Assembly: GCF_900111565.1 (NCBI RefSeq)
Contig: NZ_FOIK01000001.1
Coordinates: 186,001-250,000 of the forward strand
Reading direction: 5' to 3'
DNA: 64,000 nucleotides
From: Paenibacillus sp. NFR01
Lineage (GTDB): Bacteria; Bacillota; Bacilli; Paenibacillales; Paenibacillaceae
Shown here: one piece after another, positions 34,558-43,312 of the stretch
How positions within the stretch are numbered: position 1 is the stretch's first letter
How the letters are laid out: each line of letters opens with the position of its first letter
Notes under the pieces: model-generated
Seen by the model: only the letters and a program-made list of their open reading frames with translations
Told to the model about the DNA's origin: nothing
The model's database searches: none
Position numbers and translations under genes: made by a program

Positions 34558-36039
34558 TTATTTTTCGATCGAAAGCTGCATGTACCAGCCTTGATCAGCG
34601 GTGCTCACCGGAAGGCCGAGCTGCCCGGCGGCGAACGCCAGCGGAATCATGGCCCGGCCGCCAACGATAACGAGAGGATGGGCCATGTTTACGTTCGTAT
34701 CGCCCACCGCTGCCGTCTCCAGCCCGGCGGTCATTTGCAGCCTGGTTTGCCCGTATTGGAGCGCCGCCGTCTTTGCCGCGGCATCCCAATTGATTGTTGC
34801 GCCCAGCGCCTTTGCCACCTCGGCGGCGGGAAGGAACAATTCGCCGTCGCTTTGTACTAGCTTTTTCGTAAATGAATAAGGTTCTCCGTTCACCAGCACT
34901 TCGTAGGCGTATACGTTACCGTCCGGGCTCATCAGCGCAGAGGTAGTCTGCTTGATCAGCGTTTCGTTCAGCTTGTCCACATTATCGGCTGTCACGCGAT
35001 ATTTGGGATCATCCGCCCCGATCCGCTCGGCGATCATGCGGTTGACGTCCTGATTGTGATGGCTGATATCTTTGTACAGATCGAGGTTGAACGTCCATGA
35101 CGCTTCCGTCTGGAAATCATACAGCTTGGCATTGGGATGGCGGCTGATTCGTTCGAACATCCATTTTCGCATCTCCAGCTGGTTGGTGTAACGCTTTGGA
35201 TTGACGTTGTACCAGGCGACCTGGCGCATGATGCTGTACGGCGGATAGTAGAAGTAGAATTCCACGTCGGGATAATCGGTCAGCAGACGTTCGATGTACG
35301 TAGTAAACCTCTCCTGCAGCAGCGGCGTATCCTCTTCATTGATGCCGAAATAGGCTTCGCCGGCGCTTTGGTCATGATACGATTTAGCCGTCCGTGCCTT
35401 GGAGAAGACGGAATCGCCGTTCCAGTTGTTCAGATGTTCCAGGTCGCTGCCGCCGCCCGAGAGCGTATTGCCCAGCCCTACAAAGAACTGCGTGTACACC
35501 GAGGCGTTGAACAAATACCGGTAGTCGTTCCACAGCTTGCCGTCATACAGATAATCCGGGAATGTCTCCTGCTCCTCCTCCGTACTGCTCTTCAGTGAAA
35601 AATAGTCCAGCCCCCACAGCACCTTCTTCGGTTTGCCCGTCTCCAGCGCCAGCTTGGCCATTTTGTAATGCTCTTCCGCAGTCGAGCCTTCGATGGACAG
35701 CTTCATCGTTTTCGTGCCGCCGAGCGCCCGGGTCACCTCGGAAGGAAGAAAGTTCTCCGTCATGGACGTGCCGATAATGATCGTATCGTAGTCGAAATTT
35801 TTGGCCAGCCCGGGGTTCTGGTAGCGCTCCTGCTTGGAGAAGACCGGCGTATACCAGCCCGGACGGTGATAGAACTGCAGCGGATCGATAAACAATACGA
35901 GCAGTGCCATAACCACGGCGAGCATACCGGTCAGAAAAAGAAAACGCAGCACCGTCTCCCGCGCCTGGATACGACGGTTTTTGGCGCGTCTGTTGCCCGG
36001 TCTCGGGCCGGGCTTATGTTGTGCCTGTTGCGGAATCAA
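34558..36039 (-). CDS. SGNH acyltransferase-like protein fused to copper-amine-oxidase-type stalk domain
   Basis: The 493-residue protein has a basic N-terminus, one membrane helix (about 31-52), an extracellular SGNH/DHHW-like domain with nucleophile Ser92 in IIIGTSMTENF and a late Asp-His in YKDISHHNQD, and a C-terminal copper amine oxidase N-terminal-type domain (about 400-493: ELFLPAAEVAKALGATINW, RAMIPLAFAAGQLG), a domain common in Paenibacillus surface proteins. Such SGNH proteins work with MBOAT partners to put acyl groups on wall or exopolysaccharide polymers. It lies 31 bases downstream of the MBOAT gene, same strand. Confidence 0.8.
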   Translation of the reverse strand: MIPQQAQHKPGPRPGNRRAKNRRIQARETVLRFLFLTGMLAVVMALLVLFIDPLQFYHRPGWYTPVFSKQERYQNPGLAKNFDYDTIIIGTSMTENFLPSEVTRALGGTKTMKLSIEGSTAEEHYKMAKLALETGKPKKVLWGLDYFSLKSSTEEEQETFPDYLYDGKLWNDYRYLFNASVYTQFFVGLGNTLSGGGSDLEHLNNWNGDSVFSKARTAKSYHDQSAGEAYFGINEEDTPLLQERFTTYIERLLTDYPDVEFYFYYPPYSIMRQVAWYNVNPKRYTNQLEMRKWMFERISRHPNAKLYDFQTEASWTFNLDLYKDISHHNQDVNRMIAERIGADDPKYRVTADNVDKLNETLIKQTTSALMSPDGNVYAYEVLVNGEPYSFTKKLVQSDGELFLPAAEVAKALGATINWDAAAKTAALQYGQTRLQMTAGLETAAVGDTNVNMAHPLVIVGGRAMIPLAFAAGQLGLPVSTADQGWYMQLSIEK

Positions 36040-36070
36040 ACCATGTCCCCCTCTGCCGTAAATAACCCGT

Positions 36071-37447
36071 TTAGAAATTAAAGTACAGAAACTCGGTGAT
36101 CCGGTTAAAGAATAGCAGCGAAATCATAAACATCAGAGCCATCAGCGCAGCCGTTGCCCAGCCGGGACGTCGTTTGCTTGCGGAAGCGGTCAGATTCGGG
36201 GATACCCGCGTGACCAGCAGCAGAAGAAGGATAGCCGGAACGATCAGAATGTAATCGGTGATTCCACTGAAGCCCAGTCCCGAAAGGCCGGCCATGCCGC
36301 GTAAGATCCGGAACGCTTGGGCAAGGCTTTCCGCCCGGAAGAACACCCAGGTGATATTGATGAACAGGAAGGTGATGCCCCAGCACAGCCAGGCGGGCAA
36401 CGGTTTCCCGTACCGCTTCCAGATGTTCTGTACCGCTTGTCCAGCGCCGTGGAGCAGCCCCCACAGAATGAACATCCAGCTTGCGCCATGCCACAGGCCG
36501 CCGATCAAAAACGTAATCAGCACGTTGCGGTTGGCGGTCCAGAAGCCCCGGCGGTTGCCGCCGAGTGGAATATAGATATAGTCCCGCAGGAACTGGCTGA
36601 GCGTAATGTGCCAGCGCCGCCAGAAGTCCTGGATGCTCGTTGCGCGGTACGGCGAGTTGAAGTTCTGCGGAAGACGGATATTGAACAGCAGCGCAATGCC
36701 GATCGCCATGTCCGTATAACCGCTGAAATCGTAATATATCTGGAAGGTATAGCTGAGGCAGGCGATCCAGGCATCCACGAAGTGCACTGCATGGGCAAAA
36801 CCGTTGTTGGCGTATCCGGCAAGCGTGTCGGCGACGAGCATTTTTTTGGACAGGCCGATGCAGAACAGAAGCAGGCCGGACATAAGGTTGCGCCAATTCC
36901 ACACTTTATTCCGCAGCCTGTCGAACTGGGGCATCATGTCTTTGTGGTGCAGGATCGGGCCGGCGATCAGATGGGGGAAAAAAGTCACGAACAGTACATA
37001 ATTGACGAAGCGGTATTCCTGGACTTTTTTGCGGTAAGCATCGACTAGGTAGGCGATTTGCGTGAAGGTAAAAAAGCTGATGCCGAGCGGTAAAATGATA
37101 TGCAGCAGCGGGGTGTTGCTTCCGGTCAGGCCATTCCAGTTATCGATCAGGAAATCGGCGTATTTGTAGTAACCAAGCAGGAGGACATTGGCGGCCAGCC
37201 CGAACGTCAGTAGCGCCTTCCGGCGGTTCTCCCGCACTAGCAACCGGCGTCCGACCGCATAGTTGAAAAGAATGGAGCCGAGCAGCAGAGGGATATATTT
37301 AGGATTCCAGTAACCGTAGAAGCACAGCGAGGCTATGGCGAGCCATAGTTTGCCGGCCGTAAACCAGCGGATGTTCAGGCAAACGAAATACACGGCAAAC
37401 GTTACAGGCAGAAAGGCAAAAATAAAAGCATAGGAATTGAATAACAT
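36071..37447 (-). CDS. MBOAT-family O-acyltransferase (AlgI/DltB-like)
   Basis: The 458-residue polytopic protein is an MBOAT enzyme: FNSYAFIFAFLPVTFAVYF at the start, FFPHLIAGPILHHKDMMPQ, DFSGYTDMAIGIALLF, DFWRRWHITLSQFLRDYIYIPLGGNR, and the catalytic His in LIGGLWHGASW. It passes acyl groups through the membrane to a partner that modifies an extracellular polymer. It precedes the SGNH gene on the minus strand and the two form an operon. The polymer (alginate-like, teichoic acid, other) is unknown; no polymer-synthesis genes are nearby. Confidence 0.92.
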   Translation of the reverse strand: MLFNSYAFIFAFLPVTFAVYFVCLNIRWFTAGKLWLAIASLCFYGYWNPKYIPLLLGSILFNYAVGRRLLVRENRRKALLTFGLAANVLLLGYYKYADFLIDNWNGLTGSNTPLLHIILPLGISFFTFTQIAYLVDAYRKKVQEYRFVNYVLFVTFFPHLIAGPILHHKDMMPQFDRLRNKVWNWRNLMSGLLLFCIGLSKKMLVADTLAGYANNGFAHAVHFVDAWIACLSYTFQIYYDFSGYTDMAIGIALLFNIRLPQNFNSPYRATSIQDFWRRWHITLSQFLRDYIYIPLGGNRRGFWTANRNVLITFLIGGLWHGASWMFILWGLLHGAGQAVQNIWKRYGKPLPAWLCWGITFLFINITWVFFRAESLAQAFRILRGMAGLSGLGFSGITDYILIVPAILLLLLVTRVSPNLTASASKRRPGWATAALMALMFMISLLFFNRITEFLYFNF

Positions 37448-37506
37448 GGGCAGCCTCGCCTTCGGAAAAGTGGGGAACCGGTATAACGAACTGAGTAAAT
37501 CATAGT

Positions 37507-37525
37507 TGTTTATGTCGAATAAACA
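37507..37525. promoter_or_regulatory. Perfect dyad TGTTTAT-N5-ATAAACA
   Basis: A seven-base perfect inverted repeat with a five-base centre lies in the 199-bp gap between the divergent MBOAT and 37647 genes, a likely operator. No regulator can be named. Confidence 0.4.
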
Positions 37526-37646
37526 CAGTGATGAAAATCAATAATTTAACATTTTATTTCTATTTATGTAAATCGTCATTGCGCGCGCCGCCGGCCTTTC
37601 GATACATTCAAACTAATGAATTCCAGAAAAAACGGGAGGGTGCATC

Positions 37647-38711
37647 TTGGGGCGTATAAGTTATGTACAGCAAGAGGCTGCCGCGTATTACCGGCATATA
37701 CCAGCCGTGCCGGAGTTTTTTGCGATCCATCCGGATTTGAAGGATTGGATGGCCGAAGACCGTTGGATCGCCGCATTCCGCAAGTTTTCCGGCGTGATGG
37801 GTGAGATTTACCGGGATATCGAGATCCGTCCGGAAGCGTACGGACTTCCTGTTGTCCCGGTGGACGAGGACCGTCCGTCGGGCGAGAAAGCAAAACATTC
37901 CTGGCGGGCCATCAAGCGGATCGGCGATGTCATCCGGGAGATCGGCCGGCTGGGCGTTGCAAGCCCGAACAGTCTGGACATCCCGGCCGCCGAGCTAAAA
38001 GCGGCGCTGAAAAAGATTCCGAAAGCGGCGCTAATTCTAATGCGGCTGACGGATTTCGGATTCGTGCTGCGGGGCTTGGACCATACCGGTATCGGCAAAG
38101 GGACGGAATGGATTCATATCGGTTATCCGGCCCATCCCGATCTTCTGGCGGTCCTGGAGGCATATGCGCTCGCTGAGCCGTACCATCCGGATGATCCCCA
38201 TGAGTTTTACTACTTCGACTATAAAAGGCTGGCTGACCGGAGCCTTCTACCCCGGGATTGCGTCGTCCGCGATCTGGCGGCAATGACGGGCGGCGACGCC
38301 GGACTGCTGCTGGCAGGGCTGCACCGCCACTTGACCGAAAGCCTGGGCCTGGCTTACATCTATAAAGACGACGGTCTTGAATACGTTTTACATAAGAAGC
38401 GGGTGGCCCGGATCATGATCGATTTTCACCGGTTGGAGGTACAAGTCGTGCTGAAGCTGAAATCGATGGATCGCTACATGGAGACGATCGCCGCATTGCC
38501 GGCGGAGCTGAAGCGTTATTTTGAGCAGGACGGCTGCCATTACTGCAGCTTCCAGAAGGCGACCCGCGAATATTGCAAATACCGGTTGCATTGGTGCCTC
38601 GAAGGAGAGAATCATGTAACCTGTAGCTTCGAGACGTTTCTTTTTGACCGGCCGTCCAGCGGTCAGGCCGAAGCTTTGGCGGAGCTGGTGCGGCTGGAGT
38701 ATGCCCTGTAA
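37647..38711 (+). CDS. Protein of unknown function with C-terminal Cys cluster
   Basis: The 354-residue protein is not recognised. It is soluble, mixed alpha/beta, without signal or membrane helices. Near the C-terminus CHYCSFQKATREYC plus HWC gives a possible metal site of the CxxC-x9-C type. It starts at TTG 37647, five to eight bases after GGGAGGGTG; no ATG with a ribosome site fits. It lies divergent to the MBOAT operon and is followed after 106 bases by a small membrane protein. Confidence 0.7.
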   Translation: MGRISYVQQEAAAYYRHIPAVPEFFAIHPDLKDWMAEDRWIAAFRKFSGVMGEIYRDIEIRPEAYGLPVVPVDEDRPSGEKAKHSWRAIKRIGDVIREIGRLGVASPNSLDIPAAELKAALKKIPKAALILMRLTDFGFVLRGLDHTGIGKGTEWIHIGYPAHPDLLAVLEAYALAEPYHPDDPHEFYYFDYKRLADRSLLPRDCVVRDLAAMTGGDAGLLLAGLHRHLTESLGLAYIYKDDGLEYVLHKKRVARIMIDFHRLEVQVVLKLKSMDRYMETIAALPAELKRYFEQDGCHYCSFQKATREYCKYRLHWCLEGENHVTCSFETFLFDRPSSGQAEALAELVRLEYAL

Positions 38712-38817
38712 GGCACGATGGTCAAGAATGAGCATTTAAAGCAGAGTATAGCGGCCGTACCTTTAGCCAATCTTAACCATCCGCGTTTGGATGATTTTCT
38801 TTCAAAGGAGCGTAATC

Positions 38818-38994
38818 ATGGAGCATTTGGGGATTTACACGCTGTGGCTGATTGCGGGCATCGTCATGATTGTATATGGCCGGAGAAGCCGGAAAAAATG
38901 GCCGGTGATCTGCGGAACGGTCGTGCTTTTTATCGAGATTGCGGTGCCGGTCGTTGCTTTTATTTTCGGCGTGATGGATGGAGCGAAAGCGTAA
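38818..38994 (+). CDS. Small two-helix membrane protein
   Basis: The 58-residue protein has two hydrophobic helices (IYTLWLIAGIVMIVYG and KWPVICGTVVLFIEIAVPVVAFIFG) with a basic turn RRSRKK between them. Function unknown. AAAGGAG lies eight bases before ATG 38818; a longer reading frame from 38791 lacks a site. It sits 88 bases before the MerR-GGDEF gene. Confidence 0.65.
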   Translation: MEHLGIYTLWLIAGIVMIVYGRRSRKKWPVICGTVVLFIEIAVPVVAFIFGVMDGAKA

Positions 38995-39082
38995 ATCGAA
39001 TTTCGGTTGACTCGGCCCTTACGGTAGGGTTTATGATGAATCCAGAGCTCATCCGGCCGGATACTTGGATGGAGGTAAGATT

Positions 39083-39970
39083 GTGAGAATCAGCGAATTT
39101 GCGGCAAAAAATCAGGTGACCGTCAAAATGCTGCGGCATTACGACGAACTCGGCTTGCTGAAGCCCTCGGCAGTGGACCCGTTTACGGGTTATCGGAGCT
39201 ATGAGGAACAGCAGTCGGGGCTGCTGAATTGGATAATGCTTTTGAAAAGCCTGGAGTTTTCGCTCGCGGAAGTCAAGGATTTGCTGGACCGCCCCATCTC
39301 AAGCGAAGAGCTGATTCATACGCTGCGGCGCAAGCGCATTGTCATTTCGGGCAATCTTAATGTGCAGCTGCAGCGGAAGGTTCAGATCGACCGATTGATC
39401 CGAATGCTGGAGGAGGACGAGTTCAGAATGGAACGTTTAGCCGAATTGTCAAAGCTGGAAAAAGCCGATGTGCGCGATCTCAAAAAAAACATGCCGAATA
39501 TGGAGGTTTTTCTCGAGTCGGCGGAGGAGATCCTCTCGCTCTGCGCCGATGAGGATACGGTTGCCGTATTGCGGTTCGATATCCGCCATTTCAAGCAAGT
39601 CAACGATTTATACGGTTTCGACGTCGGGGACAAGGTCATCCTGGCGTGTTATGAAATCATTAAGGACGGCTTTGCGCCGGCCCAGCCGGGCTGCTGCTTC
39701 GGCCGGGCGCACGGCGACGAGTTTGTGGTCTTCGCCAAAGCGGACGAAGCGGAAATGGCGCGGATCGCGAATAGCATTGCCTCGCGGATGGAGCAGTACG
39801 ATTTCCCGTCCATCGGCTGCCCCGAGCAGATGGGCTGCCGGATCGGCATCCTCCATGCGCCCAAAGGCGGAATCAAGGATATCCGCCAACTGATCGAAGA
39901 GACGATGGATACCGTCAGCGAAGCCCGCAAAGGCGGGAAATACGCCGTGCTGGTACAGGCGCTCGGGTAG
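39083..39970 (+). CDS. MerR HTH fused to GGDEF-like domain (HGDEF)
   Basis: The 295-residue protein opens with a MerR HTH (MRISEFAAKNQVTVKMLRHYDELGLLKPS, GYRSYEE) and a long dimer helix to about 115, and ends in a GGDEF fold (about 155-290). In the latter, Asp166 and Asn174-Asp175 of VLRFDIRHFKQVND keep the metal and substrate residues, but the signature is RAHGDEFVVFA, i.e. HGDEF at 210-214 in place of GGDEF. It could be a transcription factor that makes, or binds, a cyclic dinucleotide or GTP. GTG 39083 follows TGGAGGTAAG; ATG 39065 overlaps that site. Confidence 0.82.
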   Translation: MRISEFAAKNQVTVKMLRHYDELGLLKPSAVDPFTGYRSYEEQQSGLLNWIMLLKSLEFSLAEVKDLLDRPISSEELIHTLRRKRIVISGNLNVQLQRKVQIDRLIRMLEEDEFRMERLAELSKLEKADVRDLKKNMPNMEVFLESAEEILSLCADEDTVAVLRFDIRHFKQVNDLYGFDVGDKVILACYEIIKDGFAPAQPGCCFGRAHGDEFVVFAKADEAEMARIANSIASRMEQYDFPSIGCPEQMGCRIGILHAPKGGIKDIRQLIEETMDTVSEARKGGKYAVLVQALG

Positions 39971-40021
39971 GGGAGCTTTGAGGACCGCGGGCAAGTGTGC
40001 CGCGGGGGAAACGCCATGGAG

Positions 40022-40260
40022 GAAGCGTGGTGGGGGCAAGGCGTGTCGAGGGCAAGTGCATGGCAAGGATGAAGGTAACGAGGGCAAGTGCATGCCCGTG
40101 GGGAATGTGTGGTGCGGGAGAAGCGTACCAAGGGCAAGCCATGTCCGCGAGGTATGTGTGGTGGCGGGAAAGCATACCAAGGGCAAGCCATGTTCGCGGG
40201 GTATGTGTGGTGCGGGAACGTGGTGCGGGAGAAGCGTATGATGCGGGTAAGTGCATGATG
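40022..40260. repeat. Degenerate 49-bp tandem repeats
   Basis: Two neat 49-base units (40111-40159 and 40160-40208) share the cores ACCAAGGGCAAGCCATGT and GGTATGTGTGG; decayed units lie on both sides. Scattered AAGTGCATG copies continue to about 40410. The period is not a multiple of three, so it is not coding. Together with the repeats at 40437, this fills the gap from 39971 to 40793. Confidence 0.75.
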
Positions 40261-40436
40261 CGGTCAAGGCGTGCCGCCAGTCAAGCATAGGCTGGAGCAA
40301 TTACATGCCTGCAGCCTATCACTTTCCGCGGCAAATCACATTCCGTAGCAAAGTGCATGCCGTAGCCAAGCATATATTGCGGACAAGTGCATGCCGCGAA
40401 GCAGCGAGTGCCGCTAGCCAAGCATATCAGCGTATC

Positions 40437-40620
40437 TTACGGACCTGAGAGCCGTTATTTTGCCAAAAACACGAATATTGACGTGCTAACGGACCTGAGA
40501 GCCGTTATTGCCCTCCAAAGCGCAGGTTTTCAGCGTTATTGGAGGCAATAACGGCTTTGATGTCCGTTGCGTTGGGAAATCGCCTCATTTCCCACAAATA
40601 ACGGCGCTCATGTCCGTTAG
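40437..40620. repeat. Four-unit palindromic element, copy A
   Basis: Units: TTACGGACCTGAGAGCCGTT (40437 on) and TAACGGACCTGAGAGCCGTT (40487 on) forward, then AATAACGGCTTTGATGTCCG (about 40547 on) and AATAACGGCGCTCATGTCCG (about 40597 on) in reverse orientation. Units 2 and 3 flank CTCCAA...TTGGAG, forming one long hairpin; GGGAAAT...ATTTCCC lies between units 3 and 4. The same order recurs at 43313. Confidence 0.85.
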
Positions 40621-40793
40621 GATGATGAGGCAGAGTGCAGCGCGCTGCGCTGTTTTTCAATGGTCAAAAGAGGGCTGCCGACTGAAGAGAATTGGCCAAC
40701 ACGACCTCTGCCGCATACGGCGGAATAAGGAAAGGCGAACGAGCGTGGCTTAGGAAATGGCCTCATTTCCCGCAAAAAACAGCCCACCAGCAA

Positions 40794-41441
40794 TCAAACT
40801 TTCAGACCGTAACTCCGAAAACGCAGGTTGCCGCCGGATACCTCCAAAAGACCGAGGTCCGTCAAACGATGCAGGATTCGCCGGGCATGCCGGTCGGTTA
40901 CCCGCAGATGCGCTGCAAGCTCCAGCGGAGTAAAAGGGCGCAGCGTCCGCCGGGCAAACCGAAGCGTTTCGGCTTCCAGACATTCGAGCTGCCCGGGGAC
41001 AACGGTGGCCACAAATCTGCCGATGAAGGCCAGGATCATTTGCCGGCACTGCTCGGGCTCCTCGACTATCGACAAGTAAGCGATCGGAAGAAACGTCCAC
41101 CCGTCCAAGGCCAGCAAAGCATGGCGTCTGCACAAATCCTTGAATCGCCGGACATCCAAATCTCTCGCATGCGGGCCGAAGCCCTGAATTTCGATCCCGC
41201 CTTTGGCTCCGCCAGGCATATAGGCAAGATCCAAATAACGATACCCGTTGCCTAAATCGCGCACCTCCCATTCGGGATACAAATCGTTGAAGTTGCCGAC
41301 TGCCGGCCACCAGACATTTCTCAAAAACTCTACCGTGCCATGACCTAACCCCTTTTGCAAAAGCTCCAGCCGTCGGGGGCCGATCTCTTCGGAAATCTGC
41401 GTTTCCAGCCACTCGGAATAAAGCTGCTCGAATTGCGGCAT
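40794..41441 (-). CDS. Winged-helix protein with restriction-endonuclease-like domain
   Basis: The 215-residue protein has an N-terminal domain whose strands GYRYLDLAY (Asp71) and GGIEIQGFG (Glu84-x-Gln86), followed by the helix LDVRRFKDLCRRHALL, resemble a PD-(D/E)xK or VSR-type nuclease fold, and a C-terminal winged helix (about 165-215: FTPLELAAHLRVTDRHARRILHRLTDLGLLEVSG). The catalytic Lys of the standard motif is replaced by Gln, so it may be a non-cutting DNA-binding regulator. Function unknown. The start at 41441 follows GAGGGAGAGG on the minus strand. It lies between the two palindromic elements. Confidence 0.75.
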   Translation of the reverse strand: MPQFEQLYSEWLETQISEEIGPRRLELLQKGLGHGTVEFLRNVWWPAVGNFNDLYPEWEVRDLGNGYRYLDLAYMPGGAKGGIEIQGFGPHARDLDVRRFKDLCRRHALLALDGWTFLPIAYLSIVEEPEQCRQMILAFIGRFVATVVPGQLECLEAETLRFARRTLRPFTPLELAAHLRVTDRHARRILHRLTDLGLLEVSGGNLRFRSYGLKV

Positions 41442-41728
41442 TGAATCCTCTCCCTCTTAAATCATTTCATTTTTTTGCAAAAGAAAAGCCGCCCCGGCGC
41501 TGCATTCATCCCTCCGGATGACCTGCTTGCCAAAGCGGCGTGTTCTTCACGACCGATTGTGATTTTTCACGTTCATTACTCTCATTATAGCCGCCGATTG
41601 CGGCTCTGCAAAGATGCGACGACGTTAATGTTGCGATCACGCCCCAATTCATGCGATTTCAAGTTTCTGGAACTTGTACGCGGATCAGCCGTAACTTAGA
41701 GCGACTAAGGATATGGGGAGAGTTGAGT

Positions 41729-43060
41729 ATGCCCGAAGCAGACCACAAACCAGGTTCAGAGGCAGCATCAGGAGCAATCGAAATCGCCAAGGAGCGGATG
41801 CAGGAGAGGTTGGGGTGGACCGCAGTGGATGTTTTCCTGGAAAAATATGCGGCGCTCGAACCGCATGTTCAGGCGTTTGTTTATGAAAAAGAGCTGCCGG
41901 AACGGATCGCCCTTGAGATGCAGCGATTGGAAACAAAGGGGATCCCTCCGGAATCGCGCTCCCCGCTGTATGGCGTTCCCGTCGGAATCAAGGATTTGCT
42001 GCATGTGAACGGAATGCCCACGCATGCAGGATCAGCGCTGCCGCCGGAAGCCCTGACGGCGGCGGAAGGATCGCTGGTTGCGCATATCCGCAACCAGGGC
42101 GGAATTGTCGCCGGGAAAACGGCGACAGAAGAGTTTGCGTACCGCGGCCCCTTCGCGACACGCAATCCCCATCATCCCGCCCATACGCCGGGCGGGTCCA
42201 GCGCAGGCTCTGCCGCTGCCGTGGCGGCAGGAATGTGTCCGCTCGCCGTCGGCACGCAGACGCTGCGCTCGGTAACGGCCCCCGCCTCGTTTTGCGGGGT
42301 GGCCGGGTATAAACCGAGCTATGGGCGGGTACCGCTCGACGGCGTTTTGCTGTTGTCGCCGACCATGGATACGGTCGGCTTTTTCACCCCGGAACTGGAC
42401 TCGATGAACGTATTCGCTGCCGAACTGGTCCCGGATTGGACGGCAGGCGAGATGGCTCGTCCGCCTGTACTGGGCATCCCACGGGGAATATACATGGAAT
42501 TCATGTCCCCGGAGGTGAAGTCGGATTACGAAGCTCAGGTTAGCAAGCTGGAACGCAGCGGGCTGACTGTAAAGCGGTTGGATATGCCGTGGAAGGATGA
42601 TTTTATCGCCGGCGATGCAATGCTCCGTCTGGTGGAAGGAGAAATGGCCCGAATCCATGAGCGCTGGTCGGACATTTACGCAGACAGTTACGGCATTCCG
42701 GTAAAAGAAGCCATCTCACGCGGCAGGCTTGTCCCGGATGCAGAGTTGGCCGATTACGCCGCAGAACAGCTGCGCCTGCGTAAGGATCTGGACTGGTTGA
42801 TGGTTCAAGAAGGCATTGATTTGTGGGTGTCCCCAGCCCAGGGAGGAACTGCACCGCTACTGGAAGAAGGGCGGACCGGCTGGCCGGGAATGACGGCTGT
42901 GTGGACTTTCGCTGGAAATCCGACAATTACGCTGCCGGTCTCGGCGATACAGGGATTGCCGATCGGCTTTCAGTGCATCGGTCGTTTCGGGCAAGATGAG
43001 CAGATGTTGGCTTTCACCGCGAAAGTGCTGGAGCTGCTGGAAAACAAATCATGCCAGTAG
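41729..43060 (+). CDS. Amidase-signature family hydrolase
   Basis: The 443-residue protein is an amidase signature enzyme: Lys88 in VGIKDLL, Ser157 in TPGGSSAGSAAAVAAG and nucleophile Ser181 in GTQTLRSVTAPASFCG keep the Ser-cisSer-Lys triad at normal spacing, though the usual GTDTGGS is altered. FCGVAGYKPSYGRVP and late NPTITLPV, LPIGFQ follow the family. It should hydrolyse a small amide; the substrate is unknown. ATG 41729 follows GGGGAGAG. The 287 bases between it and the minus-strand gene show no RNA element that I recognise. Confidence 0.88.
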   Translation: MPEADHKPGSEAASGAIEIAKERMQERLGWTAVDVFLEKYAALEPHVQAFVYEKELPERIALEMQRLETKGIPPESRSPLYGVPVGIKDLLHVNGMPTHAGSALPPEALTAAEGSLVAHIRNQGGIVAGKTATEEFAYRGPFATRNPHHPAHTPGGSSAGSAAAVAAGMCPLAVGTQTLRSVTAPASFCGVAGYKPSYGRVPLDGVLLLSPTMDTVGFFTPELDSMNVFAAELVPDWTAGEMARPPVLGIPRGIYMEFMSPEVKSDYEAQVSKLERSGLTVKRLDMPWKDDFIAGDAMLRLVEGEMARIHERWSDIYADSYGIPVKEAISRGRLVPDAELADYAAEQLRLRKDLDWLMVQEGIDLWVSPAQGGTAPLLEEGRTGWPGMTAVWTFAGNPTITLPVSAIQGLPIGFQCIGRFGQDEQMLAFTAKVLELLENKSCQ

Positions 43061-43312
43061 AACCTCTATGGGGCTTCGGTAAGATTAGAAGAACGAGAGC
43101 GTAGTTACGCAATATTCACAATTCGTTATTCGCCAGACGCAAAAGGTTGCCAGAGCACGAAAGGTTCATGAAGGTACAACGTTTGCTAAAACCATTTGCT
43201 AAAGTTCGTTTGATTTAACTGTAATGGCCAATAATAGCAACACTTATTCAAAAACCAGTGAGTTGCCTCTTGTTAATGGACAGCGATGCTCTAAGTGTAA
43301 TGAGTGGTTTTC

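Noticed and set aside
39978..40300. Overlapping reading frames on both strands in the 40 kb repeats
   Set aside because: They follow a 49-bp non-triplet repeat, have no ribosome sites and low-complexity products.
40022..40430. CRISPR array
   Set aside because: Units are directly adjacent without unique spacers, and are too diverged; no cas genes are near.
40750..41412. A second minus-strand frame over the nuclease-like gene
   Set aside because: Only the 40794-41441 frame has a good ribosome site, a winged-helix motif and normal composition.
42032..42658. A 208-codon frame antisense to the amidase
   Set aside because: It overlaps the amidase triad region on the other strand, with no ribosome site or family features.
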